Below, one piece after another: positions 36,143 to 45,932 of a stretch of 50,530 nt of DNA (the stretch's first letter is position 1; every line of letters starts with the position of its first letter). The DNA comes from Acidobacteriota bacterium (GTDB lineage: Bacteria; Acidobacteriota; Terriglobia; Terriglobales; Acidobacteriaceae), in the NCBI GenBank assembly GCA_003224755.1, contig QHZR01000109.1, positions 392 to 50,921 on the forward strand, written 5' to 3'. Position numbers and translations under genes: made by a program. The notes beneath the pieces were generated by a model. It was not told the DNA's origin, ran no database searches, and saw nothing but the letters and a program-made list of their open reading frames with translations.

Positions 36143-37864
36143 TCAGAGCGTAGGGCTGTCGTCCCCAAGCATATCTTTTCGCACAATTTTCAATGGAACG
36201 CCGCCCTGTTGCATGAATTTATCGTGAAAATCCAGCAAGGTGAAATCTTTTCCTTGTTTTTTGCGATAATCCTCTCGCAACTTGAGGATTTGCAACTTGC
36301 CGAGCGTGTAGACGAGATAAGTAGGATCGGACGTTCCACGCTTAGTTTCAATGTCAGCCACCGACGCCAACTGGTACCCCTCTTTGATAAAAAAGTCTTT
36401 TGCCTGGTCTAAAGTCATGTTGCCGGTGTGCATCTGTATTCCGACGATGAAACGGGCGTTGCGCAGCAGCGCGTCCTCCAACTGCCCCATCCGCAGCACG
36501 GGATTGCCATTGCCATAGCCTTCATCCAGCATCATCTGCTCGGAGTAGTGGGCCCAGCCTTCTGCGTTACTGCCGCAGAAAAACAATTTTCTGATCTTGG
36601 AATGGAGGTGACTGATCCACAAGAACTGTACATAGTGACCCGGATACACTTCGTGGATCGCCGTTCCTGGAATCATGCTGTTGTTGAACGACTGCATCCA
36701 TCCTTCGGTGCGGCCCGCCGCCCACTTAGGATCGGGTGTAGTCACGTTGAAAAATGCCTCGCGGCTCCTGGTTTCATAGGCGCCAGGCGTGTCCATCGAC
36801 GCCGACGTCGTTGCCCGCATAAACGGAGGCGTATCTTCCAAGGTCGGCGGAGGGCCTGCCGGAATGGTGATGATCTTTTTCTCGGCAATGAACGTTCGCA
36901 GACCTTGGAAGGTGTCACGAAACGACTGCATCAGATGATCGGGCGCAGGGTGATTCTTTTGTATCTGGGCAAGCACTTCCTGCACCGAAAGCTTGGGATC
37001 GATTTTGGCGGCGACTTCCTTCATCGCTTGCTGATTACGATGCAAATCCGCGTATCCGATTTCGAGCAAGCGATCCAGAGGAATATCTACCATCTCGTCG
37101 TAAAGCAATTTCTTGCGATAGTTTTCTGCTCCAATGCGAAAATCTCCGCTCGCCTTCGGCAACACTGACTCCTGCAGGAATTTCTCATATTTCTCGAAAG
37201 CTTCAATCACAGCCTGGTTCGAGGCTTTGAATTCACTTAGCAGCTTGGGATCTTTCACTGCAGAAAATGCCTCAGGCACGTCTTTGCGATAAAAATCAGC
37301 CTCATCGGGAAGCTGCTCGAGCGCAATTTCCACGTAAATCTTGGGCGGGATTTGCAGGTTCTGCTGCGCAGCCTCGAGCGCTTTCGGAATCTGGCTCTCC
37401 CGTGCGATTACGGAACGCAAGCGCTCTTCTGGAGGCGCAAAATTCCGTTTCATGATCACAAAGATACTGTTCGTGACTCCCCCGCTGTAGGTGTCCGGAT
37501 CTTTCCTCCAAGGCTGAATGTCTTCCAATTCGAGTAATTCGCCACGAATTGACACGATGACCCAGTCCAGATCGGCCGCAGTGTCGGGAGACAACTTGGT
37601 GCGGTCCACACTCTCGAATTTTGTCAGGTAGTCCTTCAGTCCTCGGGTCACTTGTTCGTTGCCCGCAGCGGTGTAGTCTTCCAGCTTGGCATCGAATTGG
37701 TGAAAGCCGGCGGCGGTCGCCGCACTGGGATGCAGGGGAAAATAGAAATCGAAGAATTTATCCACGAGAGCGTTGAAATTTGCCGCGTTGGAGTCCACTG
37801 GGCGTGCCTCTGGACCAGAAATGAGGAGTAAAGCTCCGATGATGATTGCTAATGCTGTTCGCAT
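36143..37864 (-). CDS. DUF885 family secreted protein (putative metallopeptidase)
   Basis: A 573-residue protein with an N-terminal signal (ALAIIIGALLLISGPEARPV). The family signature is PGTAIHEVYPGHYVQFLWIS: the HExYPGH motif, with SNAEGWAHYSEQMMLDEGYG following, where the glutamate may complete a zinc site. Most of the protein is helical, as in this family. An extracytoplasmic zinc peptidase role is proposed for such proteins, but substrates are not established. It lies 64 bp after mfd and 45 bp before galU on the same strand. Confidence 0.88.
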   Translation of the reverse strand: MRTALAIIIGALLLISGPEARPVDSNAANFNALVDKFFDFYFPLHPSAATAAGFHQFDAKLEDYTAAGNEQVTRGLKDYLTKFESVDRTKLSPDTAADLDWVIVSIRGELLELEDIQPWRKDPDTYSGGVTNSIFVIMKRNFAPPEERLRSVIARESQIPKALEAAQQNLQIPPKIYVEIALEQLPDEADFYRKDVPEAFSAVKDPKLLSEFKASNQAVIEAFEKYEKFLQESVLPKASGDFRIGAENYRKKLLYDEMVDIPLDRLLEIGYADLHRNQQAMKEVAAKIDPKLSVQEVLAQIQKNHPAPDHLMQSFRDTFQGLRTFIAEKKIITIPAGPPPTLEDTPPFMRATTSASMDTPGAYETRSREAFFNVTTPDPKWAAGRTEGWMQSFNNSMIPGTAIHEVYPGHYVQFLWISHLHSKIRKLFFCGSNAEGWAHYSEQMMLDEGYGNGNPVLRMGQLEDALLRNARFIVGIQMHTGNMTLDQAKDFFIKEGYQLASVADIETKRGTSDPTYLVYTLGKLQILKLREDYRKKQGKDFTLLDFHDKFMQQGGVPLKIVRKDMLGDDSPTL

Positions 37865-37928
37865 TCGAACTCCCGGTAAACGGTATCACAGCATGAAAAC
37901 GAGGATGTCCTCACGCCTAATAGACAGT

Positions 37929-40900
37929 TCAAGCCACCGAAGGCGAGCTTTTCGATTCGAATAAATTTTCGAGCAGATTCTGCAATTGCTCGAGGAGCTG
38001 CCTTGGGCCAAGCTCTCGGGCGGTGAATTTCAGCGTTCCATCGGGCAGGAATTGTGCGCCGCGTTGTGATGAAACGAAGGTCGCCAGCTTGGCCGCATCG
38101 ATCGGTGCATCCTGCCGGAACCTGAGGCTGATCAGATCGCGTTTTCTTTCGATCCCGGTCACTCCCGCCTCTACCGCCCGCAGGCGCAGAGATGCGTATT
38201 GCATCAATTGCTGTACCGGCACTGGTGGTTCGCCGTATCGATCACGCAGTTCGGCCTGCACATCGGTGAGCTGTTTCTCAGTTTCAACGCCCGCAATCCG
38301 CTTGTACAAGCGCAGGCGTTGGTTTTCTTCCGGAACATAGCCCGCAGGGATGCGAATGTTGAGCCCCAGATTAAGCTGCGCCTGCGGTTGCGGCTCGGCT
38401 TCGCCTTTCATTTCCCGGACTGCCTGTTCCAGCATCTGCGTATATAGATCGAAACCCACGGCTTCAATGTGCCCGCTCTGCTCGCCACCCAGCAGATTCC
38501 CGGCTCCGCGGAGCTCAAGATCCAGCGCGGCGATTTTGAACCCTGCGCCCAAATCGGAGAATTCCTTCAACGCTGCCAGGCGTCTGCGCGCTATCGGTGT
38601 CAGCTCAATATCGGCCGGAAGCAATAGGTAGGCATAGGCGCGGCGATTCGATCGCCCAACACGTCCGCGTAACTGGTAAAGTTCCGACAATCCCAGGCGA
38701 TCGGCGCGATTGATCACGATGGTGTTGCACAGTGGAATGTCCAAGCCGTTTTCGATGATGGTCGTTGCAACCAGGATGTCGGCTTCGTGATGCATGAATT
38801 TCAGCATCGCTTTTTCCAACTCTCCCTCTCCCATCTGCCCATGGCCGACGATGATCCGCGCTCGCGGCACGAGTTCTTGCAACTTGGCTGCGATTTCCCA
38901 GATCGTATCCACGCGATTGTGGACGAAATAAATCTGTCCGCCGCGTTCCAATTCTTGTTCCACCGCCGAGCGGATCAGTTTTTCATCCCAGCTCGCCACC
39001 ACAGTCTGAATTGCAATGCGATCTTTCGGCGGCGTCTCGATGATGCTCATGTCGCGCAGGCCGACCATGGACATGTGCAGCGTCCGTGGGATCGGTGTCG
39101 CGGACATGGTCAGGACGTCCACCTCTTTGCGCATCTGCTTTAAGCGTTCTTTGTGACGCACACCGAAGCGCTGTTCTTCGTCCACAACCAGCAAACCGAG
39201 ATCGGCGAACTCTACGTCTTTCGAGAGCAGCCGGTGCGTGCCGATCAGAATGTCAACCTTGCCGGCCTCGACCTTTTGCAAAATTTCTTTCTGTTGCTTG
39301 GCAGTGCGGAAGCGGCTGATCATTTCGATGGTGACAGGAAACGCCGCAAATCGCTGCTTGAAGGTCTCGTAGTGTTGGAAGGCGAGCACTGTAGTTGGCG
39401 CCAGCGCCGCAACCTGCTTGTTGTCGCTGATGGCCTTGAAAGCCGCGCGCATCGCCACTTCCGTCTTGCCGTAGCCGACATCGCCGCACAGAAGCCGGTC
39501 CATCGGCAGAGTGGATTCCATGTCGCGCTTCACATCAGTAATCGCCAATGCCTGGTCGTCGGTTTCGCTGTATTCGAATGCATCTTCGAACTCGCGCATC
39601 CATTCGTTGTCGGCGGGGAAGCTGTGGCCCTGCGCCGTCTTGCGCTGCGCATAAAGCTTGAGCAACTCCTCGGTCATGTCCTTCATTGCCTTGCGGACAC
39701 GCGCCTTGGTCTTGGCCCAACTGGCACTGCCTAGATAATTCAGCGTTGGCTTCGCGCCTTCGGCAGATCGGTACTTCTGCACCAGGTCAAGGCGGGTCAG
39801 CGGGACATAAAGTTTCGCGCCCTCGGCGTATTCGAGCAGCATGAACTCGGCCTCGCCATTCCCCTGATTGATTTCCTTCAGCCCTTGATACTGACCGATT
39901 CCGTGCTCGACATGGACAACGTAGTCACCGACCTGTAGATCGCGAAAATCGGAAAGGAAGGCCGACGTTTTCGACTTCTGCCGCTGCGGACGCGACACCA
40001 CAGACTCAGATTCATCGAAGAGATCGCGTGTACCGAATATGGCCAGGCCAGCGTCGGGAAGGATTGTTCCGTCTGGTATGTAGGCCTTGACCAATGTGGC
40101 AGTCAGCACCTCGCCCGCAAAGTAGGAGGTCTCGTCCGCATAACTCTCGCCGCCACGCGTTCGACTGCCCAGCCTGTAGGAAACTCCGTATTCCGTGAAA
40201 AAGTCTGCCAGCCGCTCCATTTCACCGATATTCGGAGCGACGACCAACACGCGGCGATTTTCTGCGATATGTTTTTTGACTTCTTCCAGCATCGCGGGAA
40301 TTGAGCCATGAAATCTCGGACTCGGCTGGGTGTGGAACTCAACCTGATCCGCGCCGGAACGGGTCACGCCCAGATGCTCGATGTCCGCTCCGGGCACTGA
40401 TTGCAGTTTGCCCCACCACTCCTCCGGCGGCGCGTACAGTTCTTCGGGACGGACCAGATTCCCGATTCCGCTACGCTCGTGCGCCTGCTCCACTCTGTCC
40501 CAGAACTGATCAAACTCGGATTTCAGCAGTTCCGGCTCATCCTCAAGCACACTCGCATTCGGCATCAGGTCGAAGAGCGTTCCGGATGTGCCTGCGACCG
40601 GGGAATAGAATTCCCAGCCGGGAAAAACCGTTACTCCAGCGGCGCGAATGGCTTGTTCCACCACTCCATCGGAACCGCTCAACCGTTTTCCTGAAAGACG
40701 TGTGTGGATCGCGCCTAACACGTGCTCGCTTACCGGCGTCTCTGATAGCGGGAGCAACACAGTTTCGTCGGCGGGCGAGGAAGATCTTTGGCTCGCAGGA
40801 TCGAATTTCCGGATGGATTCAACCTCATCGCCGAAAAACTCGATTCGCACCGGCCGGTCCGCTTCCGGCGAATAGACATCAAGAATGCCGCCGCGCAACG

Positions 40901-41456
40901 CGTAATCACCCGGCATCTCGACTATGTCTGTGGAGTTGTAGCCGACCGAGTTCAGATGCTCCAGCAGGCTATCCGTCTCGAAGCTTTCGCCGCGCCGCAA
41001 TGTGCGCGCCAGGTTTGAGTAGTAGTCGGCGGATTTCAGGCGCAATGCACTCGCGGCTGCGGGAACCACCACGATGGAAGCCTCGCCGGTTGCGATCTTC
41101 CAGAGTGCAATCGCACGTTGCTCCTGTATTTCAGGATGTGGTGAAAGGTTCTGAAAGGGCAGAACATCGCGTGCGGGCAGCGAAACCACAGAATCAGCTG
41201 CAGCTCCGCCCACGAGTTCGCAGTACGCCTGAAGAACCGGAATGTACTCGTCCGCGGCTTCGTTGCTTCTTACAACCACGATCAGCGGACGTCCGCCAGC
41301 CTTTTGCAGCTCGGAAATCAGCAGGGCTTTGGCAGATAACGTTAAGCCAGAGACACTAATCCGCCCCGCATTGGCTCGAAGGTGGGAGACAACACGCGAG
41401 AAGGCGGGTAGCTTTTCCGCGTCCGCAAATAAATCGCGGACGAAAGGCAGAACCAT
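37929..41456 (-). CDS. mfd: Transcription-repair coupling factor
   Basis: A 1175-residue intact Mfd. It removes stalled RNA polymerase at lesions and recruits UvrA. The UvrB-like N-terminal part (about 1-350) includes [20 protein letters not shown] and [16 protein letters not shown]. The polymerase-interacting domain follows, with [20 protein letters not shown]. The RecG-like motor has Walker [21 protein letters not shown], the [15 protein letters not shown] box, [20 protein letters not shown] and [18 protein letters not shown]. The TRCF tail ends the protein. Large antisense frames lie opposite it but are shadows. Confidence 0.97.
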   Translation of the reverse strand: MVLPFVRDLFADAEKLPAFSRVVSHLRANAGRISVSGLTLSAKALLISELQKAGGRPLIVVVRSNEAADEYIPVLQAYCELVGGAAADSVVSLPARDVLPFQNLSPHPEIQEQRAIALWKIATGEASIVVVPAAASALRLKSADYYSNLARTLRRGESFETDSLLEHLNSVGYNSTDIVEMPGDYALRGGILDVYSPEADRPVRIEFFGDEVESIRKFDPASQRSSSPADETVLLPLSETPVSEHVLGAIHTRLSGKRLSGSDGVVEQAIRAAGVTVFPGWEFYSPVAGTSGTLFDLMPNASVLEDEPELLKSEFDQFWDRVEQAHERSGIGNLVRPEELYAPPEEWWGKLQSVPGADIEHLGVTRSGADQVEFHTQPSPRFHGSIPAMLEEVKKHIAENRRVLVVAPNIGEMERLADFFTEYGVSYRLGSRTRGGESYADETSYFAGEVLTATLVKAYIPDGTILPDAGLAIFGTRDLFDESESVVSRPQRQKSKTSAFLSDFRDLQVGDYVVHVEHGIGQYQGLKEINQGNGEAEFMLLEYAEGAKLYVPLTRLDLVQKYRSAEGAKPTLNYLGSASWAKTKARVRKAMKDMTEELLKLYAQRKTAQGHSFPADNEWMREFEDAFEYSETDDQALAITDVKRDMESTLPMDRLLCGDVGYGKTEVAMRAAFKAISDNKQVAALAPTTVLAFQHYETFKQRFAAFPVTIEMISRFRTAKQQKEILQKVEAGKVDILIGTHRLLSKDVEFADLGLLVVDEEQRFGVRHKERLKQMRKEVDVLTMSATPIPRTLHMSMVGLRDMSIIETPPKDRIAIQTVVASWDEKLIRSAVEQELERGGQIYFVHNRVDTIWEIAAKLQELVPRARIIVGHGQMGEGELEKAMLKFMHHEADILVATTIIENGLDIPLCNTIVINRADRLGLSELYQLRGRVGRSNRRAYAYLLLPADIELTPIARRRLAALKEFSDLGAGFKIAALDLELRGAGNLLGGEQSGHIEAVGFDLYTQMLEQAVREMKGEAEPQPQAQLNLGLNIRIPAGYVPEENQRLRLYKRIAGVETEKQLTDVQAELRDRYGEPPVPVQQLMQYASLRLRAVEAGVTGIERKRDLISLRFRQDAPIDAAKLATFVSSQRGAQFLPDGTLKFTARELGPRQLLEQLQNLLENLFESKSSPSVA

Positions 41457-41632
41457 CGCCTCATGATTTTATCAGGAGACGAGAACGCCCTCTTGGCTGT
41501 TGACTCTTGTCTGTTGGCTCTCAATTGGTTGTTGGGGCTTGGTTGCTCGTTCTTTGGCCGTCTGTCGGAACTCCTGGCTATCGGCTGCAACCAACCGGTT
41601 ACGCCAATAGCCAAGAGCCAAGAACAGGCTTG

Positions 41633-42028
41633 TTATTGCGCTGCCCCGCTGGAGCTGGAACCGCCGGCTTCGCCGCTTAGTTTCAAAGCAAAATTTTTGC
41701 CGCGGAACCTGATCTCTGCCAGCGCGGAATTGCCATCGCTTCCCGCCGTCGTGATGGTTTGGTCGTAATTAGCTGGATGATCCATTTTCACCACATGGGC
41801 TGAAGTTGAGGCAACTTCTTTCTTGCCCTGGAAAACCTTCAGGGCGACCTGATCGCCAATACCGTCCCATTGCACGCTGTAGGTACCGGTAGCCAATTGT
41901 TTTCCACCAACATTGGTGGGATGTTGCAGCTGCAGCCCGCCCTTGCTGGCCGCGAACGCACCTACGGCAAACAGCAAAAGCATTGTCAGCAATCCGTCCT
42001 TGAACATATTCTTCAGATTGAAAGTCAC
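41633..42028 (-). CDS. Small secreted protein of unknown function
   Basis: A 131-residue protein starting at GTG 42028, supported by AGGAGG four bases upstream. A signal peptide (DGLLTMLLLFAVGAFAA) is followed by a beta-rich domain: LATGTYSVQWDGIGDQVALK, VFQGKKEVASTSAHVVK, ALAEIRFRGKNFALKLSGEA. The tail is serine- and alanine-rich. Such 'GTYxVxW' proteins are common in Acidobacteria, probably periplasmic, with no known role. It sits back-to-back with a candidate ncRNA gene on the other strand. Confidence 0.75.
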   Translation of the reverse strand: MTFNLKNMFKDGLLTMLLLFAVGAFAASKGGLQLQHPTNVGGKQLATGTYSVQWDGIGDQVALKVFQGKKEVASTSAHVVKMDHPANYDQTITTAGSDGNSALAEIRFRGKNFALKLSGEAGGSSSSGAAQ

Positions 42029-42095
42029 AACTCCTCCTATTTTCCGGATCGCCGGAATACGTCTAGGGCGGCCGCCTGCCTCTTGCGGAAGGGTC

Positions 42096-42123
42096 TTGCT
42101 TTTTGCCGCGTAGGGCCTACAAT
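42096..42123 (+). promoter_or_regulatory. Sigma70-like promoter for the candidate ncRNA
   Basis: TTGCTT (42096-42101) and TACAAT (42118-42123) are separated by 16 bases, matching the -35 and -10 consensus at 4 and 5 of 6 positions. Transcription would start near 42130, just before the left strand of a closing RNA stem. Confidence 0.6.
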
Positions 42124-42130
42124 GCTGCCT

Positions 42131-42233
42131 CGGGGTCCAGCAAAAGAATCCGCCTTAGGGCGCACTCTTCGGCTGTAGGGGATTGTCCTCGCCTGGCCGC
42201 CAAACCTTGCGCGAGGCAGTCCCTGGACCCTTT
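42131..42233 (+). ncRNA. Candidate structured non-coding RNA
   Basis: A gene-free stretch of 338 bp lies between the small secreted-protein gene and the ispF end, and this segment holds its only clear structure. An 8-bp closing stem (GGGTCCAG 42133-42140 with CTGGACCC 42223-42230) encloses two hairpins. A small one is CGCC-TTAG-GGCG (42151-42162). A long one pairs GGATTG and CCTCGC (42180-42192, T42186 bulged) with GCGAGG and CAGTCC (42211-42222). The promoter is well placed, and the closing stem is followed by TTTAGTTATT as a possible weak terminator. It does not show the landmarks of SRP RNA, RNase P, tmRNA or tRNA that I know. A short 6S-like RNA or an acidobacterial motif (such as Acido-1) cannot be excluded. 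No reading frame of note is present. Confidence 0.5.
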
Positions 42234-42248
42234 AGTTATTGATGGCAA

Positions 42249-42272
42249 CGACGGGAATAATCCATCCCGTCG
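42249..42272. terminator. Stem-loop downstream of the candidate ncRNA
   Basis: CGACGGGA and TCCCGTCG form a perfect 8-bp stem around an 8-base loop. No T-run follows on the plus strand, so it may be a 3' domain of a longer RNA of about 145 nt rather than an intrinsic terminator. Confidence 0.35.
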
Positions 42273-42366
42273 CTCTCAACTCTCAATACGTTTCTTATGA
42301 CGCTTCAGTTCCGAACTACTTGGGGATTGGACGGGGATGCGGTTGCGAAGTTAGCAATGCGCTCAG

Positions 42367-42879
42367 TTATCGTCGAGTTGCCTTGCGTGTACTTTTAGTG
42401 TGACGCGATCCGGTTGGCCTCTCTTCGAGCAGGACGACAGCGTGTGCAATGGCTGCGTTTTCCGTGCCCATGCCCTCGGGGGTCTTAGCTTTGATTCCCA
42501 CGCGGTCGGCTGGAATGTTGAGCAGTTCGGCCACACGCTCGCGAATTCTATCGGCCTGCGGCCCAATTTTCGGCGCAGCCAGGATCAGCGTGGAGTCTAC
42601 GTTGCCGATTTGAAATCCCGCAGATGTCACGCGCTCAAGCGCCTCGGCCAAAAATACCGAAGAGTCGGCGCCCTTCCATCGCGAATCAGACGGAGAAAAC
42701 AATGTCCCAATATCAGGTCCGGCAATGGCGCCGAGCAGCGCGTCCGTGATGGCATGAAGCAAAACATCACCGTCCGAGTGCCCACCGAGTCCTTTTGGAT
42801 GGGGAATCTCCAGCCCGCCGATTCTGAGGGGAATGCCAGATTTGAATTCGTGTGAATCCCACCCGTAGCCGACGCGCAT
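42367..42879 (-). CDS. ispF: 2-C-methyl-D-erythritol 2,4-cyclodiphosphate synthase
   Basis: A 170-residue MEP-pathway enzyme that cyclises CDP-methylerythritol 2-phosphate. The zinc ligands are in GYGWDSHEF (D-x-H) and GGHSDGDVLLHAITDALLGA. FSPSDSRWKGADSSVFL and DSTLILAAPKIGP are also family blocks, and the substrate loop is KTPEGMGTENAAIAHAVVLL. The basic tail after LLEERPT is a little longer than usual. ispD lies upstream on the same strand, but an inverted-repeat GxxExxY remnant of about 640 bp separates them; in many genomes ispD and ispF are adjacent or fused. Confidence 0.96.
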   Translation of the reverse strand: MRVGYGWDSHEFKSGIPLRIGGLEIPHPKGLGGHSDGDVLLHAITDALLGAIAGPDIGTLFSPSDSRWKGADSSVFLAEALERVTSAGFQIGNVDSTLILAAPKIGPQADRIRERVAELLNIPADRVGIKAKTPEGMGTENAAIAHAVVLLEERPTGSRHTKSTRKATRR

Positions 42880-42880
42880 C

Positions 42881-43394
42881 TTAAAAACCCGCCGCGGATT
42901 TCGCGGATGCCGCGGATTTCTTTGGGAATTTATCAGCTGTTTCAGACGAATCCGGTACGTCCGAGCTCGATTCCGTCAGTGTCTCTGAGAAACCTGAGGC
43001 TGCCAGCGGCTTCTTCCTTCGATTATCCAAAGCCAAGCGACGAAACTGCGGGTGCGGGCCGAAATTAAGAATCAGTCCGACCTCGATTTCACTACATCGG
43101 AGGTAATTCAGCAATTGCGCCTCATGCGATCGCTCGATTGCTCGGCCCGCTTTCAGTTCTAACAGAACCTGATCCTCAACGACCATGTCGGCCTTGAACT
43201 CCCCAAGTTTGTAACCGCGAAACCAAACCGTAAGAATCTTCTGATGTTCAAACCGCAGTCCCGCCTGCCTGAAAGCAATTGCCAGAGCCTACTCATACAC
43301 TGATTCAAGAAACCGTGCCCCAGTTCGCCATACACTTCAAAGAACAACCCAATGATCCTCCGGTTAAATCGCGATGCTGGAGTACCTCGTTCAC
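42881..43394 (-). pseudogene. GxxExxY protein (PD-(D/E)XK-like), disrupted
   Basis: GxxExxY proteins are about 120-130 residues and have a nuclease-like fold of unknown role. The parts found in order are: GTG 43394 with VNEVLQHRDLT, a frame change to RRIIGLFFEVYGELGHGFL (the signature), a second frame change at AAT (one G missing) to ESVYE, then an in-frame TAG, then ALAIAFRQAGLRFEHQKILT and GEFKADMVVEDQVLLELKAG. It finishes cleanly with SHEAQLLNYLRCSEIEVGLI and FRRLALDNRRKK. Two indels and one stop make it non-functional. Its C-terminal tail (KKSAASAKSAAGF) is encoded by the left inverted repeat. Confidence 0.8.
42889..42919. repeat. Left inverted repeat flanking the GxxExxY gene
   Basis: A 31-base segment made of CCGCGGAT words. 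Its first 19 bases match the complement of the right flank at 18 positions. It lies ten bases from the ispF start codon and overlaps the 3' end of the GxxExxY remnant. Confidence 0.6.
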
Positions 43395-43491
43395 ACGGGC
43401 AGTGTACTTCTAGCCCACCACGCAAACTACCAAAATTTGCACTTCAATCCGATGTGTTCCCAAAATGGGAACTCCCGCATTCAGTTTTGTG

Positions 43492-43523
43492 TTATCCGCG
43501 TATTTCCGCGAGATCCGCGGCGG
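43492..43523. repeat. Right inverted repeat flanking the GxxExxY gene
   Basis: Read on the minus strand it begins CCGCCGCGGATCTCGCGGA, against CCGCCGCGGATTTCGCGGA at the left. It ends five bases before the ispD stop codon region. Confidence 0.6.
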
Positions 43524-43527
43524 ATTC

Positions 43528-44256
43528 TTAGTGTTTCAAGTAAAAACCCGCCAGCTCCAAATCTCCGGGCGTCGTGATCTTTATGTTTCTCGGCGAGCCC
43601 ATGACCACGGCAACCGGATGGCCCGACCGTTCCACTAACGAAGCTTCATCCGTTCCGATGAACCCATCGGCGGCGGCTTCGTCGAACGCTTTTTTCAAAA
43701 TTTCATAACGAAATCCCTGTGGTGTTTGTGCCATCACGACTTTTTCTCGAGGAATTGTCGCCTTGATCAGCGCACCTTCTGCAGTTCGTTCCACTTGCTT
43801 CACCGTGTCCATCGCCGGAACAGCGGCAATTGCCGCTCCGTATTTCTGCGCGCCGGCGATGACCTCATGGATCATCTCTTCATTCACAAATGGCCGAACA
43901 GCGTCATGCACGAGCACAACATCCTCTGCGGATGCAGACACTGCCGCAAGCCCATTGGCAACTGATTGCTGACGGTGTTCTCCGCCCTCAACAAACGTTG
44001 GATTCCTTTTCAGCATCTCGGGAGATTCCTTCGCCAGTCGTGCGCGGAATGGCGCAATCTCCGGTTTGCGCAGAGCGATGATGATCTCACTCACTTGAGC
44101 ACTGTTCGCGAATTGGCGGAGCGTGTGCACCAACACCGGCGTGCCATCGAGTTCCAGAAATTGCTTGCTGGCCGCAGGTTTTGCGGCCTTTCCTGCGGGA
44201 GCAGACGCCATTCGTGTTCCCAGTCCAGCCGCCGGAATAATGACAATCACCTTCAT
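43528..44256 (-). CDS. ispD: 2-C-methyl-D-erythritol 4-phosphate cytidylyltransferase
   Basis: A 242-residue MEP-pathway enzyme that makes CDP-methylerythritol. The nucleotide loop VIIPAAGLGTRMASA is followed after an unusual insertion (PAGKAAKPAAS) by KQFLELDGTPVLVHTLRQF. The usual spacing between the loop arginine and the PKQ lysine is about seven residues; here it is about sixteen. Other blocks are EGGEHRQQSVANGLAAV, VLVHDAVRPFVNEEMIHEVI, AIAAVPAMDTVKQVE, AQTPQGFRYEILKKAF and TDEASLVERSGHPVAVVMGS, then NIKITTPGDLELAGFYL. Overall length is normal. The ispF partner lies beyond the repeat unit. Confidence 0.95.
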   Translation of the reverse strand: MKVIVIIPAAGLGTRMASAPAGKAAKPAASKQFLELDGTPVLVHTLRQFANSAQVSEIIIALRKPEIAPFRARLAKESPEMLKRNPTFVEGGEHRQQSVANGLAAVSASAEDVVLVHDAVRPFVNEEMIHEVIAGAQKYGAAIAAVPAMDTVKQVERTAEGALIKATIPREKVVMAQTPQGFRYEILKKAFDEAAADGFIGTDEASLVERSGHPVAVVMGSPRNIKITTPGDLELAGFYLKH

Positions 44257-44390
44257 TCGGGCGAACAGTATATACCCGTTGCCGGTCTAAGTTGTTGAAA
44301 TGCAACCGTGGGCCGCCATTCTGCAACCAACTTACGCCGCTCAGTCTCCGAACGTTCGCAACACGCGCTCGCATTCAGGGGAGGGTTCCC

Positions 44391-44816
44391 ATGAAATACC
44401 GTTCGTGGATTTCACTGATCGGCACGTGCATTCTGATGGCTTTTGGCGCCGCATTTGCCTTCGCGGTCATTGTAGCCGCTGGATCGGCGGCGCTCGCCGG
44501 CCGGCAAGCCTCTGAAGACCCGCAACTCACTTCGCCAGCTACGCCGGAAATTGCGCCGGGCGGGCCCTACCAAGGAGTGGTGACTGACTCCCGCTGCGGC
44601 GCCCGTCACTTGAAGAATTCGCATTTGAGTCCGGCAGGGTGTGCGCGCCTGTGCGTCAGGCAAGGCGCTAACTACGTTCTGGTGGACGGCAACCGGCGCT
44701 ACAAGCTGGTTGGGGACGAAGAAGCTCTAGAGAAGTTCGCAGGCCAGAGAATCAGAGTCTCTGGTTCGCGCCAAGGGGAAACGATCCAGGTAAGTTCTGC
44801 CGCGTCTCTTTTCTAA
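44391..44816 (+). CDS. Membrane-anchored small protein (DUF5818-like)
   Basis: About 141 residues from ATG 44391, preceded by GGGGAGGG. One N-terminal span or signal (ILMAFGAAFAFAVIVAAGSA) is followed by an extracytoplasmic domain: GPYQGVVTDSRCGARHLKNS, then GCARLCVRQGANYVLVDGNR and EKFAGQRIRVSGSRQGETIQ. The three cysteines and the OB-like beta pattern resemble a small acidobacterial secreted family (DUF5818-like, by resemblance only). The ORF extends upstream to 44292, but the ribosome-binding site selects this start. It is divergent from ispD. Confidence 0.75.
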   Translation: MKYRSWISLIGTCILMAFGAAFAFAVIVAAGSAALAGRQASEDPQLTSPATPEIAPGGPYQGVVTDSRCGARHLKNSHLSPAGCARLCVRQGANYVLVDGNRRYKLVGDEEALEKFAGQRIRVSGSRQGETIQVSSAASLF

Positions 44817-44849
44817 TCTCAAAACCTTCCACTGGTTCTCAACTTCACC

Positions 44850-45932
44850 CTAGGTCAGTTTGATATCGGACTCAGTTGCATGTTCCGCAGCCGCCAGCGG
44901 CTTCTTCGCTTCCACGAGCGGGCTGACGACGGCGCGAGGATCGCCCCGCCGTTCATCCCATTTGCCGAAAATCATTTTTCCCGCCGTAGTTTGCAGGACA
45001 GAGGTCACTGATACGTCAATCGTCTTCCCAATCATTTTTCTGGCGTTGTCCACCACGACCATCGTGCCGTCGTCCAAATAAGCAACACCCTGGTTGTATT
45101 CCTTGCCCTCTTTCAGAATGAAGACCTTCATGGCTTCACCGGGAAGCACGATCGGCTTGAGTGCATTTGCTAACTCGTTAATGTTCAGTACTTCTACGCC
45201 TTGCAGCTGCGCGATCTTGTTGAGATTGAAATCGTTGGTGATGATCTTGCCTTCGTAAAGCTTAGCGAGTTCGATCAGCTTCAAATCCACTTCGCGGACG
45301 CCAGGAAAATCGTCTTCGACGATTAGCACTTGCAGCGAGGCCACTTTCTGCAGCCTCTGCAGAATATCCAAGCCACGCCGTCCCCGGTTTCGTTTCAGTG
45401 AATCGCCGGAATCCGCCACTAACTGCAGTTCGCGCAAGACAAACTGTGGTGTGACCACAATGCCATCGAGAAAACCGGTTTCGGCGATATCGGCAATGCG
45501 CCCGTCAATGATTACGCTGGTGTCGAGAATTTTGTAGCTCTTCTTGAGTTGTTTCTCTCCGCCAAAAATGCCGCCCAGAGCGGCAAGGTTCAGCAGGTCG
45601 CCTTTGTTGGCCCCGACGATCAACCCCACATAGGCCATCAGCAACATGACCATGAGCTGCAGGAAATTTCGCGTAGCGCCATCCTGAAGACTGTTCTTGA
45701 TGACGAGGGCAAACAGGTAGGCCCCGAAGATTCCGAGAATGCTGCCAATGGCCGCACCGATCAGGCGCTTGAGGCTCACGCGGATCAGGCGCCACTCAAA
45801 AATAACGATCGCTGTGCCCAGCACAACTCCGGCGGCGGCATCCAGAGTGGTATTCAGGCCAAACGGGCGGATCAGATAGCAGGTGATGGCGACAAAAACA
45901 ATGAAGATAAGACGTACAAGGATCAGGTCCAC
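44850..45932 (-). CDS. PIN-TRAM membrane protein (YacL-like)
   Basis: A 360-residue protein. Four N-terminal spans (about 1-22, 30-48, 57-78, 88-106) precede a PIN nuclease domain with [20 protein letters not shown], the acidic [20 protein letters not shown] and [22 protein letters not shown] domain ends it: [20 protein letters not shown], then [20 protein letters not shown]. This is the architecture of Bacillus YacL, an integral membrane protein with a predicted RNA-binding and nuclease part. Here it stands alone rather than next to ispD, although the ispD gene is only 0.6 kb away. Confidence 0.9.
   Translation of the reverse strand: MDLILVRLIFIVFVAITCYLIRPFGLNTTLDAAAGVVLGTAIVIFEWRLIRVSLKRLIGAAIGSILGIFGAYLFALVIKNSLQDGATRNFLQLMVMLLMAYVGLIVGANKGDLLNLAALGGIFGGEKQLKKSYKILDTSVIIDGRIADIAETGFLDGIVVTPQFVLRELQLVADSGDSLKRNRGRRGLDILQRLQKVASLQVLIVEDDFPGVREVDLKLIELAKLYEGKIITNDFNLNKIAQLQGVEVLNINELANALKPIVLPGEAMKVFILKEGKEYNQGVAYLDDGTMVVVDNARKMIGKTIDVSVTSVLQTTAGKMIFGKWDERRGDPRAVVSPLVEAKKPLAAAEHATESDIKLT

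Larger units (their letters stand above)
42889..43523. mobile_element. Inverted-repeat unit carrying the GxxExxY remnant
   Basis: About 635 bp lies between ispD and ispF, bounded by about 31-base imperfect inverted repeats and containing only the decayed GxxExxY gene. Its position between two genes that are neighbours elsewhere suggests insertion, but no transposase or clear target-site duplication is visible. Confidence 0.45.

Noticed and set aside
40301-41359. A 352-residue plus-strand frame opposite mfd
   Set aside because: It is rich in Arg, Pro and Ser with no domain, and lies wholly antisense to well-conserved Mfd motifs.
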